Assembly (NCBI GenBank): GCA_904374465.1
Contig: CAJFFY010000043.1
Location: 1-23,011 of the forward strand
Direction of reading: 5' to 3'
DNA length: 23,011 nucleotides
From: an uncultured Subdoligranulum sp.
GTDB taxonomy: Bacteria; Bacillota; Clostridia; Oscillospirales; Ruminococcaceae
Part shown: piece by piece, positions 15,377-23,011 of the stretch
How the letters are laid out: the number at the start of each line of letters is the position of its first letter
How positions within the stretch are numbered: position 1 is the first letter of the stretch
Position numbers and translations under genes: made by a program
Notes under the pieces: model-generated
Databases searched by the model: none
What the model was told of the DNA's origin: nothing
Seen by the model: only the letters and a program-made list of their open reading frames with translations

Positions 15377-16036
15377 TTATTGCGGTTTGATGGGTTTGTC
15401 GGGAGGGTACTCTCCCTGCAGCTTGGCCTCCATCCGGCTCAGCCGTGCCTCCAGTTCCGAGATGCGGTTGCTGACGATGTCGGGCAGCGCCTGCTGGTCC
15501 AGGTCGTCGGCCGGGCAGCATTTGATGTTGCCCACCCGGACCACCTCGGCCGGTACGCCCACGGCGGTGGCGTTGGCGGGCAGATTTTTCAGAACCACGC
15601 TGCCGGCACCCACCCGCACGTTGTCACCGATGTAGACCGGGCCCAGCACCTTGGCCCCAGCGCCCACCAGAACGTTGTTGCCCAGGGTGGGATGCCGCTT
15701 GCCGGTATCCTTGCCGGTACCGCCCAGGGTCACGCCGTGGTAGATCGTGCAGTTGTCGCCGATCTCGGTGGTTTCGCCGAACACGATGCCCATGCCGTGG
15801 TCGATGAACAGCTTATGGCCGATCTTGGCACCGGGATGAATCTCGATGCCGGTAAGGTGACGGGAAAGCTGACTGATGAGTCGTGCCAGAAAGAAGCATT
15901 TTTTCTGGTACAGAAAATGTGCAATACGGTGGGTGACCAGCACATGAAAACCGGGGTATAGGATGATGACCTCCAGCACATTGCGGGCGGCGGGGTCCTT
16001 ATCCCGGATGTTTTTTGCGTCTTCCCAAAGACCCAT
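15377..16036 (-). CDS. cysE: Serine O-acetyltransferase
   Basis: A 219-residue acyltransferase making O-acetylserine from serine and acetyl-CoA, the entry step of cysteine synthesis. The short N-terminal helical part is followed by the left-handed beta-helix of hexapeptide repeats (IHPGAKIGHKLFIDHG, VFGETTEIGDNCTIYHGVTLGG, KRHPTLGNNVLVGAGAKVLG). Likely active-site residues are D79, H80 and H100. The C terminus carries a helical coiled-coil tail (ISELEARLSRMEAKL) beyond the catalytic core. ATG 16036 is chosen for GAGGAAGTCACC upstream. It is monocistronic, divergent from the pyr operon. No T-box or other riboswitch is seen in the 160 bases upstream. Confidence 0.95.
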   Translation of the reverse strand: MGLWEDAKNIRDKDPAARNVLEVIILYPGFHVLVTHRIAHFLYQKKCFFLARLISQLSRHLTGIEIHPGAKIGHKLFIDHGMGIVFGETTEIGDNCTIYHGVTLGGTGKDTGKRHPTLGNNVLVGAGAKVLGPVYIGDNVRVGAGSVVLKNLPANATAVGVPAEVVRVGNIKCCPADDLDQQALPDIVSNRISELEARLSRMEAKLQGEYPPDKPIKPQ

Positions 16037-16074
16037 GGTGACTTCCTCTTTCTTCCAATACTGTATTCCTTTTA

Positions 16075-16103
16075 ATGGTAGCACACTTTGCCCCAAAAGG
16101 CAA
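16075..16103 (-). promoter_or_regulatory. cysE promoter candidate
   Basis: On the minus strand TTGCCT, 17 bases, TACCAT with a TG extension, 39 bases before the ATG. Each hexamer matches at four of six positions. Confidence 0.5.
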
Positions 16104-16195
16104 CGGCAGAGAATGGGACTGCACTTTTTGTCAAATTGTCCAAAAGTTGACGCAAAAATCCATAAAATCCCTCACAGGGGAAATTTCGCCTCGCA

Positions 16196-16224
16196 TTGAC
16201 ACCGGAACCATGGCATGGTACAAT
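16196..16224 (+). promoter_or_regulatory. pyr operon promoter
   Basis: Perfect TTGACA (16196-16201), 17-base spacer and TACAAT (16219-16224), with TG two bases before the -10. It is close to consensus, so the operon probably relies on downstream control. An A/T-rich stretch lies just upstream. Confidence 0.9.
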
Positions 16225-16259
16225 AAGTAAAATCTGTGTAAGGGGAGAGGTGCGCCACC

Positions 16260-16337
16260 ATGACGAGCTGTTCCATCAGCTTCAAAATGTACGGTGGGGT
16301 GTTCTTTCCTGGCACCGCACAGGGTATCGCTTTTTGA
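16260..16337 (+). CDS. Leader peptide of the pyr operon (25 residues)
   Basis: A short ORF from ATG 16260 to TGA 16335-16337, encoding 25 residues (MTSCSISFKMYGGVFFPG followed by TAQGIAF). It has a good ribosome binding site (GGGGAGAGGTG about 10 bases upstream). The last base of its stop is the first base of the terminator stem, and it holds U-rich tracts at 16301-16309 and 16331-16335. No homologous protein is recognised. The likely role is regulatory: a ribosome ending translation here would cover the terminator's left arm. This is inferred from geometry, by analogy with the enterobacterial pyrBI leader. Confidence 0.65.
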   Translation: MTSCSISFKMYGGVFFPGTAQGIAF

Positions 16338-16368
16338 CTTTTCCCTTTTTTGGGAAAAGTTTTTTTTT
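16337..16368 (+). terminator. Attenuator terminator in the pyr leader
   Basis: Perfect arms ACTTTTCCC (16337-16345) and GGGAAAAGT (16352-16360) with a TTTTTT loop and eight further T. It lies about 130 bases after the promoter and 54 bases before pyrC, so it must be regulated or leaky for the operon to be expressed. Confidence 0.92.
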
Positions 16369-16369
16369 G

Positions 16370-16394
16370 CCCGCAGTTCCCCCATGGCTGCGGG
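16370..16394 (+). promoter_or_regulatory. Hairpin between attenuator and pyrC
   Basis: CCCGCAG (16370-16376) and CTGCGGG (16388-16394) flank an 11-base loop. No T-run follows. It may shield the 5' end of the read-through message or have no role. Confidence 0.4.
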
Positions 16395-16421
16395 AACGAG
16401 TACAAAACAGGAGGTCTTGCC

Positions 16422-17612
16422 ATGCTGATCCGCAACGCAAAGGACTGTGCCGGAAAGCCGGTGGAACTCTGGCTGCGCGACGGCAAAATTGCCGCCGTAG
16501 GTCAGGGGCTGCTGGTCCCGGAAGGGGAGGACGTGCTGGATGCCAAGGGCCGCACGGTGCTGCCTGCCTTCATCGACACCCATTGCCATTGGCGCACACC
16601 CGGCTTTGAGTACAAGGAGGATATCGCCACCGGTTCTGCGGCGGCCGCAGCCGGCGGGTACACCTTTGTCAACCTGATGCCCAACACCAAACCGGTCTGC
16701 TCTTCGGCTGAGATCGCCCATGCCGTGGAGGCGGAGGCCCGCCGCATCGGCCTGTGTGATGCCAACCAGACCGTGTCCATCACCAAAGATTTTGACGGCA
16801 AGACCATCGAACACCTGGCCACCTTGCCCGAGGATATCAAGTTCATCACCGAGGACGGCCATGGCGTCATGAACAACGCGGTGATGGCCCGGGTCTTCGC
16901 CCTGGCCACCGAGCGCGGTCTGACCGTCATGTCCCATGCGGAGGACAGCGACATCAGCCCCTGGGATTACCGCCTGGCCGAAAATATCGAGACGGTGCGC
17001 AACTGCCACCTGGCCGAATACTACGGCACCCGGCTGCATATGTGCCATGTCTCCACCAAGGAAGCGGTGGATGCCATCCGGTTGAGTCGTCACCGGGGGG
17101 CGCGGGTCAGCTGTGAGGTCACGCCCCACCACCTGTGGTTTGACGACAGCCGCCTGCAGTACCGAGTCAACCCGCCCATCCGCAAGGCGGACGATGTGCA
17201 GGCTTTGATCGAGGCTATCAAAGATGGCACCGTCACCTGCATTGCCACCGACCATGCGCCCCACACCGCCGAGGAAAAGGAAAAAGGGGCCGCCGGTATG
17301 GTGGGCCTGGAAACCGCTTTCGGTGTCTGCTACACCAAACTCTGCCGGGAACAGTGCCTGCCGCTGGAACTGCTCAGCTTCCTGATGAGCGCCGGGCCGG
17401 CCACTGTCATGGGCCTGGCCGACCGCAAAGGTCTGCTGATGCCCGGCTACGATGCCGATGTGGTCCTGGTGGACATCGACCATATGTATCAGGTGGAGGC
17501 CGCAAGCCTGCACAGCAAGAGCAAGAACTGCCCCTATGACGGTGCGTACCTCTTCGGAAAAGTCGTCACCACCATCAAGGGCGGCAAGGTTACGTTTCAG
17601 ATCGAGGAATAA
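16422..17612 (+). CDS. pyrC: Dihydroorotase
   Basis: A 396-residue amidohydrolase that closes carbamoyl aspartate to dihydroorotate, step three of UMP synthesis. Metal-binding landmarks are DTHCHWRTPG (H54, H56), SHAED, CHVST, TPHHL and ATDHAPH. The first motif has C in place of the more usual V between the histidines. Length is a little short of the roughly 420-430 residues common for type I enzymes. ATG 16422 is chosen for CAGGAGGTCTTGC upstream; an in-frame upstream extension would run back into the attenuator. It is the first gene of the pyr operon. A neighbouring pyrB, which supplies its substrate, is absent from the window. Confidence 0.95.
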   Translation: MLIRNAKDCAGKPVELWLRDGKIAAVGQGLLVPEGEDVLDAKGRTVLPAFIDTHCHWRTPGFEYKEDIATGSAAAAAGGYTFVNLMPNTKPVCSSAEIAHAVEAEARRIGLCDANQTVSITKDFDGKTIEHLATLPEDIKFITEDGHGVMNNAVMARVFALATERGLTVMSHAEDSDISPWDYRLAENIETVRNCHLAEYYGTRLHMCHVSTKEAVDAIRLSRHRGARVSCEVTPHHLWFDDSRLQYRVNPPIRKADDVQALIEAIKDGTVTCIATDHAPHTAEEKEKGAAGMVGLETAFGVCYTKLCREQCLPLELLSFLMSAGPATVMGLADRKGLLMPGYDADVVLVDIDHMYQVEAASLHSKSKNCPYDGAYLFGKVVTTIKGGKVTFQIEE

Positions 17613-17639
17613 GCGACAAAAGAAAACGGGGGAACCATT

Positions 17640-18500
17640 ATGACCAATATGGACAAACTGTACGAGAGCGTAGTGGCCAACGGCCCGGTCTGTGTCGGGC
17701 TGGATACCGAAATCAGCTACCTGCCCACCACAGATACCGCCAAGACGGCAGGGGAGAACGTGGTGGACTTCAACCGTGCGCTCATTGCGGCCACCAAGGG
17801 GGTGGCGGGCTGCTACAAGGTCCAGATCGCTTACTATGAGTCCCTGGGCCTGGACGGCATGCGCGCCTACGCCGAAACGCTGCGTCTGGCCCGTGCCACC
17901 GGCCTGCCGGTCATTGCCGACATCAAGCGCGGTGATATCGCCAAGACGGCCGAAATGTACGCCAAAGCGCACTTCACCGGTGACTTCGAGGCCGACATCA
18001 TCACGCTGGCTCCTTACATGGGACTGGATTCCATCAGCCCCTACCTGCCCTACTGCAAGGACCAGGGCAAGGGTGTCTTTGTGCTCTGCCGCACCTCCAA
18101 CCCCGGCGCCAAGGATTTTGAGTACCAGAAACTGGCCGACGGCCGCCATATCTATGATCTGGTGGGCGACAGCCTGACCGAACTGGGCAAGGATTACATG
18201 GGCGAGCATGGCTACTCCAGCATTGGCCTGGTCATCGGCGGTACCCACACCGAGGAGGCCACCGCCATCCGAGCGGCCTACAAGAACACCTTCTTCCTGA
18301 TCCCGGGCTACGGCGCCCAGGGCGGCAAGGCTGCAGACATTGCCCAGTACCTGACCAAGGGCAACGGCGGTGTGGTCAACTCCAGCCGCGGTATCCTGCT
18401 GGCCTACAAGAAGCAGCCCGGCGTCGCCTTTGACGAGGCGGCCTACAACGAATGTGTGCGTATGCGGGAGGATATTCAGGGTGAATGCAATAAGCTGTAA
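17640..18500 (+). CDS. pyrF: Orotidine-5'-phosphate decarboxylase (type 2)
   Basis: A 286-residue enzyme for the last step of UMP synthesis, decarboxylation of OMP. The catalytic array ADIKRGDI carries D94, K96 and D99. The CVGLDTE start, VDFNRALI and YKVQIAYYE segments, and the phosphate-loop region (IPGYGAQGG, NGGVVNSSRGIL) fit the longer type 2 subfamily. It starts 27 bases after pyrC with GGGGGAACC as ribosome binding site. It overlaps pyrK by 20 bases, indicating coupled translation. Confidence 0.96.
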   Translation: MTNMDKLYESVVANGPVCVGLDTEISYLPTTDTAKTAGENVVDFNRALIAATKGVAGCYKVQIAYYESLGLDGMRAYAETLRLARATGLPVIADIKRGDIAKTAEMYAKAHFTGDFEADIITLAPYMGLDSISPYLPYCKDQGKGVFVLCRTSNPGAKDFEYQKLADGRHIYDLVGDSLTELGKDYMGEHGYSSIGLVIGGTHTEEATAIRAAYKNTFFLIPGYGAQGGKAADIAQYLTKGNGGVVNSSRGILLAYKKQPGVAFDEAAYNECVRMREDIQGECNKL

Positions 18501-19251
18501 ACTTCAGGTCCTGGAACAGGAAACCCTGGCCCCGGACATCCGCCGCCTGGTGGTGCAGTGGCAGGATCCCCGCCACGAGCCCCATGCCGGCCAGTTCTAT
18601 ATGCTGCGCGCCTGGGCCCCCGACGCAACCCCCATTCTGTCCCGGCCCATCAGCGTGGACGATTTTGACAACCAGAGCGGCGCGCTGACCTTCCTGTATC
18701 AGGTCAAGGGCGAGGGCACCCAGAAACTGGCAGCCCTGCAGCCCGGCCAGACGCTGACCGTCACCGGCCCCTGCGGCAACGGCTTTGACGCTGCCGCCCT
18801 GGCCGGACAATACCACAAAATTGCCGTGGTGGGCGGCGGCATCGGCACTGCGCCGCTGCTGCTGCTCTGCAAGCAGCTCTGCCGTGCCGGTGTACGCCCC
18901 GACCTCTATGTGGGGTTCCGGGATGAGCCCTACGGTATGGAATCCTTTGTGCCCTGGTGCCACACCATTCATCTGGCCACCGATTCCGGCGCCCATGGCC
19001 ACCACGGTCTGGTTACCGACCTGCTGGATGCCGCCAACTATGATGTGGTGCTCACCTGCGGCCCCATGGTCATGATGCGCGGTGTGGCCAAACTCTGCGC
19101 TGCGGCGGGGACGCCCTGCCTGGCCAGCCTGGAAAAGAAGATGGCCTGCGGTCTGGGCGCCTGCCTGGGTTGCACCTGCCACACCAAAGTGGGGCCCCGC
19201 ACCGTCTGCAAGGACGGCCCCGTATTCAAAGCCGAGGAGGTGTTTGACTGA
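18481..19251 (+). CDS. pyrK: Dihydroorotate dehydrogenase electron-transfer subunit
   Basis: A 256-residue FAD and [2Fe-2S] subunit that passes electrons from PyrD to NAD+. The FAD-binding motif is RPIS (R55-S58), a GxGxG-type nucleotide segment is VVGGGIGTAPLL at about 117-128, and the cluster cysteines are C223, C228, C231 and C243 (CGLGACLGC and TVCKDGPVF). The start is the GTG at 18481, inside the end of pyrF, with GGAGGA 8 bases before it; the longer frame upstream overlaps pyrF. Its stop overlaps the pyrD ATG by one base, as expected for subunits of one complex. Confidence 0.95.
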   Translation: MNAISCKLQVLEQETLAPDIRRLVVQWQDPRHEPHAGQFYMLRAWAPDATPILSRPISVDDFDNQSGALTFLYQVKGEGTQKLAALQPGQTLTVTGPCGNGFDAAALAGQYHKIAVVGGGIGTAPLLLLCKQLCRAGVRPDLYVGFRDEPYGMESFVPWCHTIHLATDSGAHGHHGLVTDLLDAANYDVVLTCGPMVMMRGVAKLCAAAGTPCLASLEKKMACGLGACLGCTCHTKVGPRTVCKDGPVFKAEEVFD

Positions 19252-20159
19252 TGGCAGACCTGCATGTGGATTTTCTCGGCAAGCGGCTGGCCGGCCCGGT
19301 CATCGCCGCCTCCGGAACCTTCGGATTCGGCCCGGAATATGCCGATATCGAGGACCTGCGTGTGCTGGGCGGCATTTCCGGCAAGGGCCTTACCTTGAAC
19401 GGCCAGCCTGGCAACGAGGGTGAACGCCTGTACGAGACGCCCTCCGGCCTGATGAACTCCATCGGCCTGCAGAACCCCGGCGTGCAGCATTTCATTGACC
19501 ACGAACTGCCCGCCATGCGGCAGTGCGGCACCACCGTCTGGGCCAACCTGGGCGGCCATACCATTGAAGAAAACGTGGAAGGTGTGGAAAAGCTCTGCGC
19601 CGCCGGCATCGATGTACTGGAACTGAACATCAGCTGCCCCAACGTCAAACAGGGGGGCCTGGCGTTCGGCATCCGTGCCCAGGATGCCAGCGAGGTGGTC
19701 AGCGCCGTGCGCAAGGTCTGCACGGTGCCCCTGGTGGTCAAGCTCAGCCCCCAGGCAGAGAGCATCCCGGAAATGTGCAAAGCGGTGGAAGCCGCCGGTG
19801 CCGACGGTATCAGCCTGTGCAACACTTTCCAGGCTTGCGCCATCGACCTGGAAAAACGCCGCCCGGTGTTCAACAATACCTTTGCCGGATTGTCCGGCCC
19901 GGCAGTGCGTCCCATTGCCCTGCGGATGGTCTGGCAGGCGGTGGGCGCCGTCAAGATCCCTGTGGTGGGTCTGGGCGGTATCCTGACCGGCCGCGATGCC
20001 CTGGAATTCATCATGGCCGGGGCTGCCGCCGTGCAGGTGGGAACCGCCAACTTCCTGGACCCCCAGGCCTGTGTGCGGATCACCGCCGAGATCGGCCAGT
20101 GGATGGATGCCCATGGCGTCAAAACGCTGGAGGAAATCCGCGGTTGTGCACGGGGATGA
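19251..20159 (+). CDS. pyrD: Dihydroorotate dehydrogenase class 1B catalytic subunit
   Basis: A 302-residue FMN enzyme oxidising dihydroorotate to orotate. The catalytic cysteine C129 is in LELNISCPNVKQGG. FMN/substrate regions are ASGTFGFG, ISGKGLTLN with the catalytic lysine, GLQNPGV, CNTF and GLGGI. A cysteine base and PyrK next door mark class 1B (NAD-linked). The ATG is coupled to the pyrK stop (TGATG). An 81-base, AT-rich gap with a promoter candidate separates it from pyrE. Confidence 0.97.
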   Translation: MADLHVDFLGKRLAGPVIAASGTFGFGPEYADIEDLRVLGGISGKGLTLNGQPGNEGERLYETPSGLMNSIGLQNPGVQHFIDHELPAMRQCGTTVWANLGGHTIEENVEGVEKLCAAGIDVLELNISCPNVKQGGLAFGIRAQDASEVVSAVRKVCTVPLVVKLSPQAESIPEMCKAVEAAGADGISLCNTFQACAIDLEKRRPVFNNTFAGLSGPAVRPIALRMVWQAVGAVKIPVVGLGGILTGRDALEFIMAGAAAVQVGTANFLDPQACVRITAEIGQWMDAHGVKTLEEIRGCARG

Positions 20160-20181
20160 ATTGAATCTTTATTCACAAATA

Positions 20182-20210
20182 TTGCAATAATATGCAGAAT
20201 GTGTTAGGAT
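20182..20210 (+). promoter_or_regulatory. Internal promoter candidate before pyrE
   Basis: TTGCAA, 17 bases, TAGGAT in the only AT-rich gap of the operon. Each hexamer is a four-of-six match. It could keep pyrE-carAB expressed when the leader attenuator is closed. Confidence 0.5.
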
Positions 20211-20240
20211 AATAGGAACGATATACAGGAGGAAAGTATC

Positions 20241-20837
20241 ATGGCGAGAGAAGCAATCGAAGTTTTGAAGGAATGTGAAGCCTTCCTGGAAGGGCATTTT
20301 CTGCTGTCGTCCGGCCGCCATTCCGGCGCCTACTGCCAGATGGCGTTTCTGCAGCAGTACCCCGACCGCTGCGCCGAGGTCATGGCTCCGGTGGCGGAGA
20401 AACTGAAGGAACTCAATGTGGATGTTGTGGTTGGTCCCGCCATGGGCGGCATCGTCTATGCCTACGAGCTGGGCCGTCAGCTGGGTAAGCGTGCCATTTT
20501 CACCGAGCGTGTGGACAATGTCATGACCCTCAAGCGCTTCAAGATCCAGCCGGGCGAGCGTTGCATCATTTCCGAGGACGTGGTCACCACCGGCGTTTCC
20601 AGCCTGGAGACCAAGCGCGTCATCGAGGAAGCGGGCGGCATCTGCCTGGGCATTGCCTGCGTGGTGGACCGCACCCGCGCCGAAGCTCCGTCCCCGATTC
20701 CCATCGTGGCCAGCGCCCTCAAGCTGGATCTGCCCAACTATGCCCCGGAAGAATGCCCCATCTGCAAGGCGGGCAAACTGCCGCTGGTTCACCTGGGCAG
20801 CCGCAAGATGAAGGAAGCGGCCAAGCAGACTCTTTAA
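20241..20837 (+). CDS. pyrE: Orotate phosphoribosyltransferase
   Basis: A 198-residue enzyme joining orotate and PRPP to OMP. The PRPP-binding motif CIISEDVVTTGVSS sits at about residues 108-121. VVVGPAMGGIVYAYELG and FTERVDNVMTLKRF are the usual substrate regions. The C-terminal extension includes CPICKAGKLPLVHLGSRK, seen in clostridial homologues; its CxxC is unpaired here. It starts after CAGGAGGAAAGTATC and ends 22 bases before carA. Confidence 0.96.
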   Translation: MAREAIEVLKECEAFLEGHFLLSSGRHSGAYCQMAFLQQYPDRCAEVMAPVAEKLKELNVDVVVGPAMGGIVYAYELGRQLGKRAIFTERVDNVMTLKRFKIQPGERCIISEDVVTTGVSSLETKRVIEEAGGICLGIACVVDRTRAEAPSPIPIVASALKLDLPNYAPEECPICKAGKLPLVHLGSRKMKEAAKQTL

Positions 20838-20859
20838 TTCAGAACAGGGAGTTTATACT

Positions 20860-21990
20860 ATGCAGGCATATCTGATTCTGGCAAACGGCCGGGTGTTCCG
20901 CGGGCAAAGCATCGGCTGCCCCGGTACCACCATCGGCGAAGTGGTGTTTGCCACCGGTATGGTCGGCTTTGAGGAAACGCTCACCGACCCCAGCTACTAC
21001 GGGCAGATCATTACCCAGACCTACCCGCTCATCGGCAACTATGGCATGAACCATGAGGATGTGGAGAGCACCAAGATCTGGGCCCGGGGCTACATTGTCC
21101 GCGAAGCGTGCAAGACCCCGTCCAACTTCCGCAGCGAGGAAACGCTGGATGCTTTCCTGAAGAAGTACGGCATCATCGGCATCGAGGGGATCGATACCCG
21201 CAGCCTGACCCGCACCCTGCGGGAGAGTGGCGTCATGAACGGTGCCATCACCACCGAGTTCGACCCCGAGGCCGAGCCCGGGAAGGTGGCCGAACTGATG
21301 CCGCAGATCCAGGCCTATGCCGTGACCGACGCGGTCAAGACGGTCACCTGCCGGCAGGCCACCACTTACGAACCCACCGCCCAGGGTGCCTGGGGGGATA
21401 CGCCCCTGCATGTGGCGTTGCTGGACCTGGGATGCAAAAACAACATCGTGCGGTGCCTGCAAAAGCGGGGCTGCCGTGTGACGGTGCTGCCCGGGACTAC
21501 CACTGCGGCCGAGCTGGCGGCGCTCAATCCGGATGGCCTGATGCTTTCCAACGGCCCCGGTGACCCGGCGGAGAACGTGGAAATCATCAAGAACATCGGC
21601 GAGATGCTGGACTCCGGCATTCCGGCCTTCGGCATCTGCCTGGGCCACCAGCTCACTGCCCTGGCTGCCGGTGCCAAGACCTGCAAGCTGAAATACGGCC
21701 ACCGCGGCGCCAACCAGCCGGTCAGTCATATCAGCGGTGCACGTACCTTCATTACCAGCCAGAACCACGGCTATGCGGTGGAAGGGGAGACCCTGCCCGC
21801 CGACGTGGGCCGTGTCAGCTACCGCAACGCCAACGACGGCACCTGCGAGGGCGTGGACTACTTCCGTTGGAACTGCTTTACCGTGCAGTTCCATCCCGAG
21901 GCCAACGGCGGCCCCAAAGATACCGAGTTCCTGTTTGATGAGTTTGTCAGCCGCATGCTGGCAGCGAAAGGAGTAACCAACCATGCCTAA
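20860..21990 (+). CDS. carA: Carbamoyl phosphate synthase small subunit
   Basis: A 376-residue glutaminase subunit that feeds ammonia to CarB. The N-terminal domain (about 1-150) has ATGMVGFEETLTDPSYYGQI. The C-terminal class I amidotransferase has the nucleophile C260 (GICLGHQL) with H345 and E347 (FHPEA). LSNGPGDP is the oxyanion-loop region. Length is normal. Its stop overlaps the carB start by 8 bases, consistent with stoichiometric expression. It also serves arginine synthesis when there is no second copy. Confidence 0.97.
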   Translation: MQAYLILANGRVFRGQSIGCPGTTIGEVVFATGMVGFEETLTDPSYYGQIITQTYPLIGNYGMNHEDVESTKIWARGYIVREACKTPSNFRSEETLDAFLKKYGIIGIEGIDTRSLTRTLRESGVMNGAITTEFDPEAEPGKVAELMPQIQAYAVTDAVKTVTCRQATTYEPTAQGAWGDTPLHVALLDLGCKNNIVRCLQKRGCRVTVLPGTTTAAELAALNPDGLMLSNGPGDPAENVEIIKNIGEMLDSGIPAFGICLGHQLTALAAGAKTCKLKYGHRGANQPVSHISGARTFITSQNHGYAVEGETLPADVGRVSYRNANDGTCEGVDYFRWNCFTVQFHPEANGGPKDTEFLFDEFVSRMLAAKGVTNHA

Positions 21991-23011
21991 AGATCCCAGT
22001 ATCAAAAAGGTGCTGGTCATCGGCTCCGGCCCCATTATCATCGGTCAGGCGGCAGAGTTTGACTATTCCGGCACCCAGGCCTGCCGTGCCCTCAAGTCCG
22101 AAGGCGTGGAGACGGTCCTCGTCAACTCCAACCCTGCCACCATCATGACCGATCCGGACATCGCCGATCATGTGTATATCGAGCCGCTGACCGCCGAAGT
22201 GGTGGAACGGATCATCGAAAAGGAAAAGCCCGACGCCATCCTGCCCAACCTGGGCGGCCAGATGGGTCTGAACCTGTCCATGGAACTGGCCCGCAACGGT
22301 TTCCTGGACCGCAGCGGCGTCCGCCTGCTGGCCTGCAAGCCCGAGACCATCGACCGGGCCGAGGACCGGCAGCTCTTCAAGGACACCATGGAAAAGCTGC
22401 ACCAGCCCATCATCCCCTCCAAGGTGGTGGAGGATCTGGACGACGCGCTGGATTTTGCCGAGGTCATCGGCTATCCCGTCATCGTCCGCCCGGCGTTCAC
22501 CATGGGTGGTACCGGCGGCGGTATCTGCGAGGACCGGGAAAAGCTGCATGAGATCGCCACCAACGGCCTGCGCCTTTCGCCCATCCATCAGATCCTGGTG
22601 GAAAAGTGCATCTCCGGCTGGAAAGAAATCGAATACGAGGTCATGCGGGACTCCAAGGGCAACGTGATTACCGTCTGCAACATGGAAAACCTGGACCCCG
22701 TGGGCATCCACACCGGCGACTCCATCGTCGTGGCGCCCAGCCAGACCCTGTCCGATAAAGAGTACCAGATGCTGCGTACCGCCGCGCTGGATATCATCAC
22801 CGAGCTGGGCATCGAGGGTGGCTGCAACTGCCAGTTCGCCCTCAAGCCGGACAGCTTCGAGTACGCGGTCATCGAGGTCAACCCCCGTGTGTCCCGCTCC
22901 TCGGCACTGGCTTCCAAGGCCACCGGCTACCCCATCGCCAAGGTGGCCACCAAGATCGCCCTGGGCTACACCCTGGACGAGATCACCAACGACGTCACCG
23001 GCGAGACCTGC
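21983..23011 (+). CDS. carB: Carbamoyl phosphate synthase large subunit, 3' end outside the window
   Basis: The first 343 residues of CarB, about a third of the usual 1,060-1,070. The frame is open to the last base. Visible are IGSGPIIIGQAAEFDYSG, NPATIMTDP, the glycine-rich ATP-grasp loop FTMGGTGGGI, and NPRVSRSSALASKATGYPIA. These belong to the N-terminal carboxyphosphate-forming ATP-grasp half. The second ATP-grasp half and the MGS-like allosteric domain lie beyond the edge. ATG 21983 follows AAAGGAGTAACCAACC inside the end of carA. Confidence 0.97.
   Translation, partial: MPKDPSIKKVLVIGSGPIIIGQAAEFDYSGTQACRALKSEGVETVLVNSNPATIMTDPDIADHVYIEPLTAEVVERIIEKEKPDAILPNLGGQMGLNLSMELARNGFLDRSGVRLLACKPETIDRAEDRQLFKDTMEKLHQPIIPSKVVEDLDDALDFAEVIGYPVIVRPAFTMGGTGGGICEDREKLHEIATNGLRLSPIHQILVEKCISGWKEIEYEVMRDSKGNVITVCNMENLDPVGIHTGDSIVVAPSQTLSDKEYQMLRTAALDIITELGIEGGCNCQFALKPDSFEYAVIEVNPRVSRSSALASKATGYPIAKVATKIALGYTLDEITNDVTGETC

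Noticed and set aside
16037..16195. Riboswitch or T-box upstream of cysE
   Set aside because: No T-box consensus, specifier stem or terminator-antiterminator pair on the minus strand; only a promoter candidate is visible.
16238..16256. Possible PyrR-binding loop in the pyr leader
   Set aside because: GAGAGGT fits only the core of the PyrR consensus; the preceding UCC is GGG, no supporting anti-antiterminator stem is seen, and the same bases are the leader's ribosome binding site.
16131..18248. Open frame of 705 codons on the minus strand across the pyr leader, pyrC and pyrF
   Set aside because: Antisense of clearly recognised genes in GC-rich DNA; composition is His/Gly/Val/Gln-rich and no family is recognised.
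1..23011. CRISPR arrays, tRNA or rRNA genes, tandem repeats
   Set aside because: No regularly spaced repeats, no cloverleaf sequences and no rRNA signatures were noticed on reading; a dedicated scan was not possible.

Overview
The window reads as chromosomal DNA of a GC-rich gut clostridium (Bacillota, Oscillospiraceae-like, in the manner of Gemmiger, Subdoligranulum or Faecalibacterium). This is inferred from protein flavour: a class 1B dihydroorotate dehydrogenase with PyrK, a YitT-type membrane protein, a clostridial short peptide deformylase, a Fe-S aldo/keto reductase, and Bacillota-style integrative-element proteins. No rRNA, tRNA or CRISPR array was seen.

Region 1 (1-2460) is a decayed mobile-element edge. 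It holds the C-terminal two thirds of a large serine recombinase, a GC hairpin, then the C-terminal half of an integrative-element ParB joined in frame to the C-terminal part of a sulfatase. The sulfatase part itself carries an internal deletion. Region 2 (2474-4527) is a 620-residue protein of a poorly characterised, probably carbohydrate-related family, with an overlapping 72-residue zinc-ribbon protein. Region 3 (4528-6325) is an aldo/keto reductase with two [4Fe-4S] motifs behind a good promoter that carries a palindrome, followed by a frameshifted and truncated DUF1349-type gene.

Region 4 (6326-11217, minus strand) holds an esterase, a DUF2200 gene broken by one in-frame TGA, and an apparent transcription unit (deformylase, short-chain dehydrogenase, YfcE-like phosphoesterase, DUF6933-like protein). 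The only visible promoter for that unit lies upstream of a dead membrane-sensor gene of the diguanylate-cyclase type. Uracil-DNA glycosylase follows. It is divergent from a lipoprotein gene, and the two promoters appear to share one palindromic -35 hexamer. Region 5 (11360-16036) holds the lipoprotein, a YitT-family membrane protein, an ABC exporter frameshifted in a short homopolymer, and serine acetyltransferase.

Region 6 (16196-23011) is the pyrimidine operon in the order pyrC-pyrF-pyrK-pyrD-pyrE-carA-carB, running off the right edge. It makes UMP from bicarbonate and glutamine together with pyrB, which is not in the window. It is preceded by a consensus promoter, a 25-codon leader ORF with a good ribosome binding site, and a textbook terminator that begins at the leader's stop codon. 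This looks like translation-coupled attenuation of the enterobacterial pyrBI type rather than the PyrR switch usual in Bacillota, and it is the most interesting regulatory candidate here.

A recurring theme is decay. The ParB, sulfatase, DUF1349, DUF2200, sensor/cyclase and ABC genes are all broken, by deletions, nonsense codons or frameshifts. The deletion joins are probably real. The single-base lesions could be real or sequencing errors.
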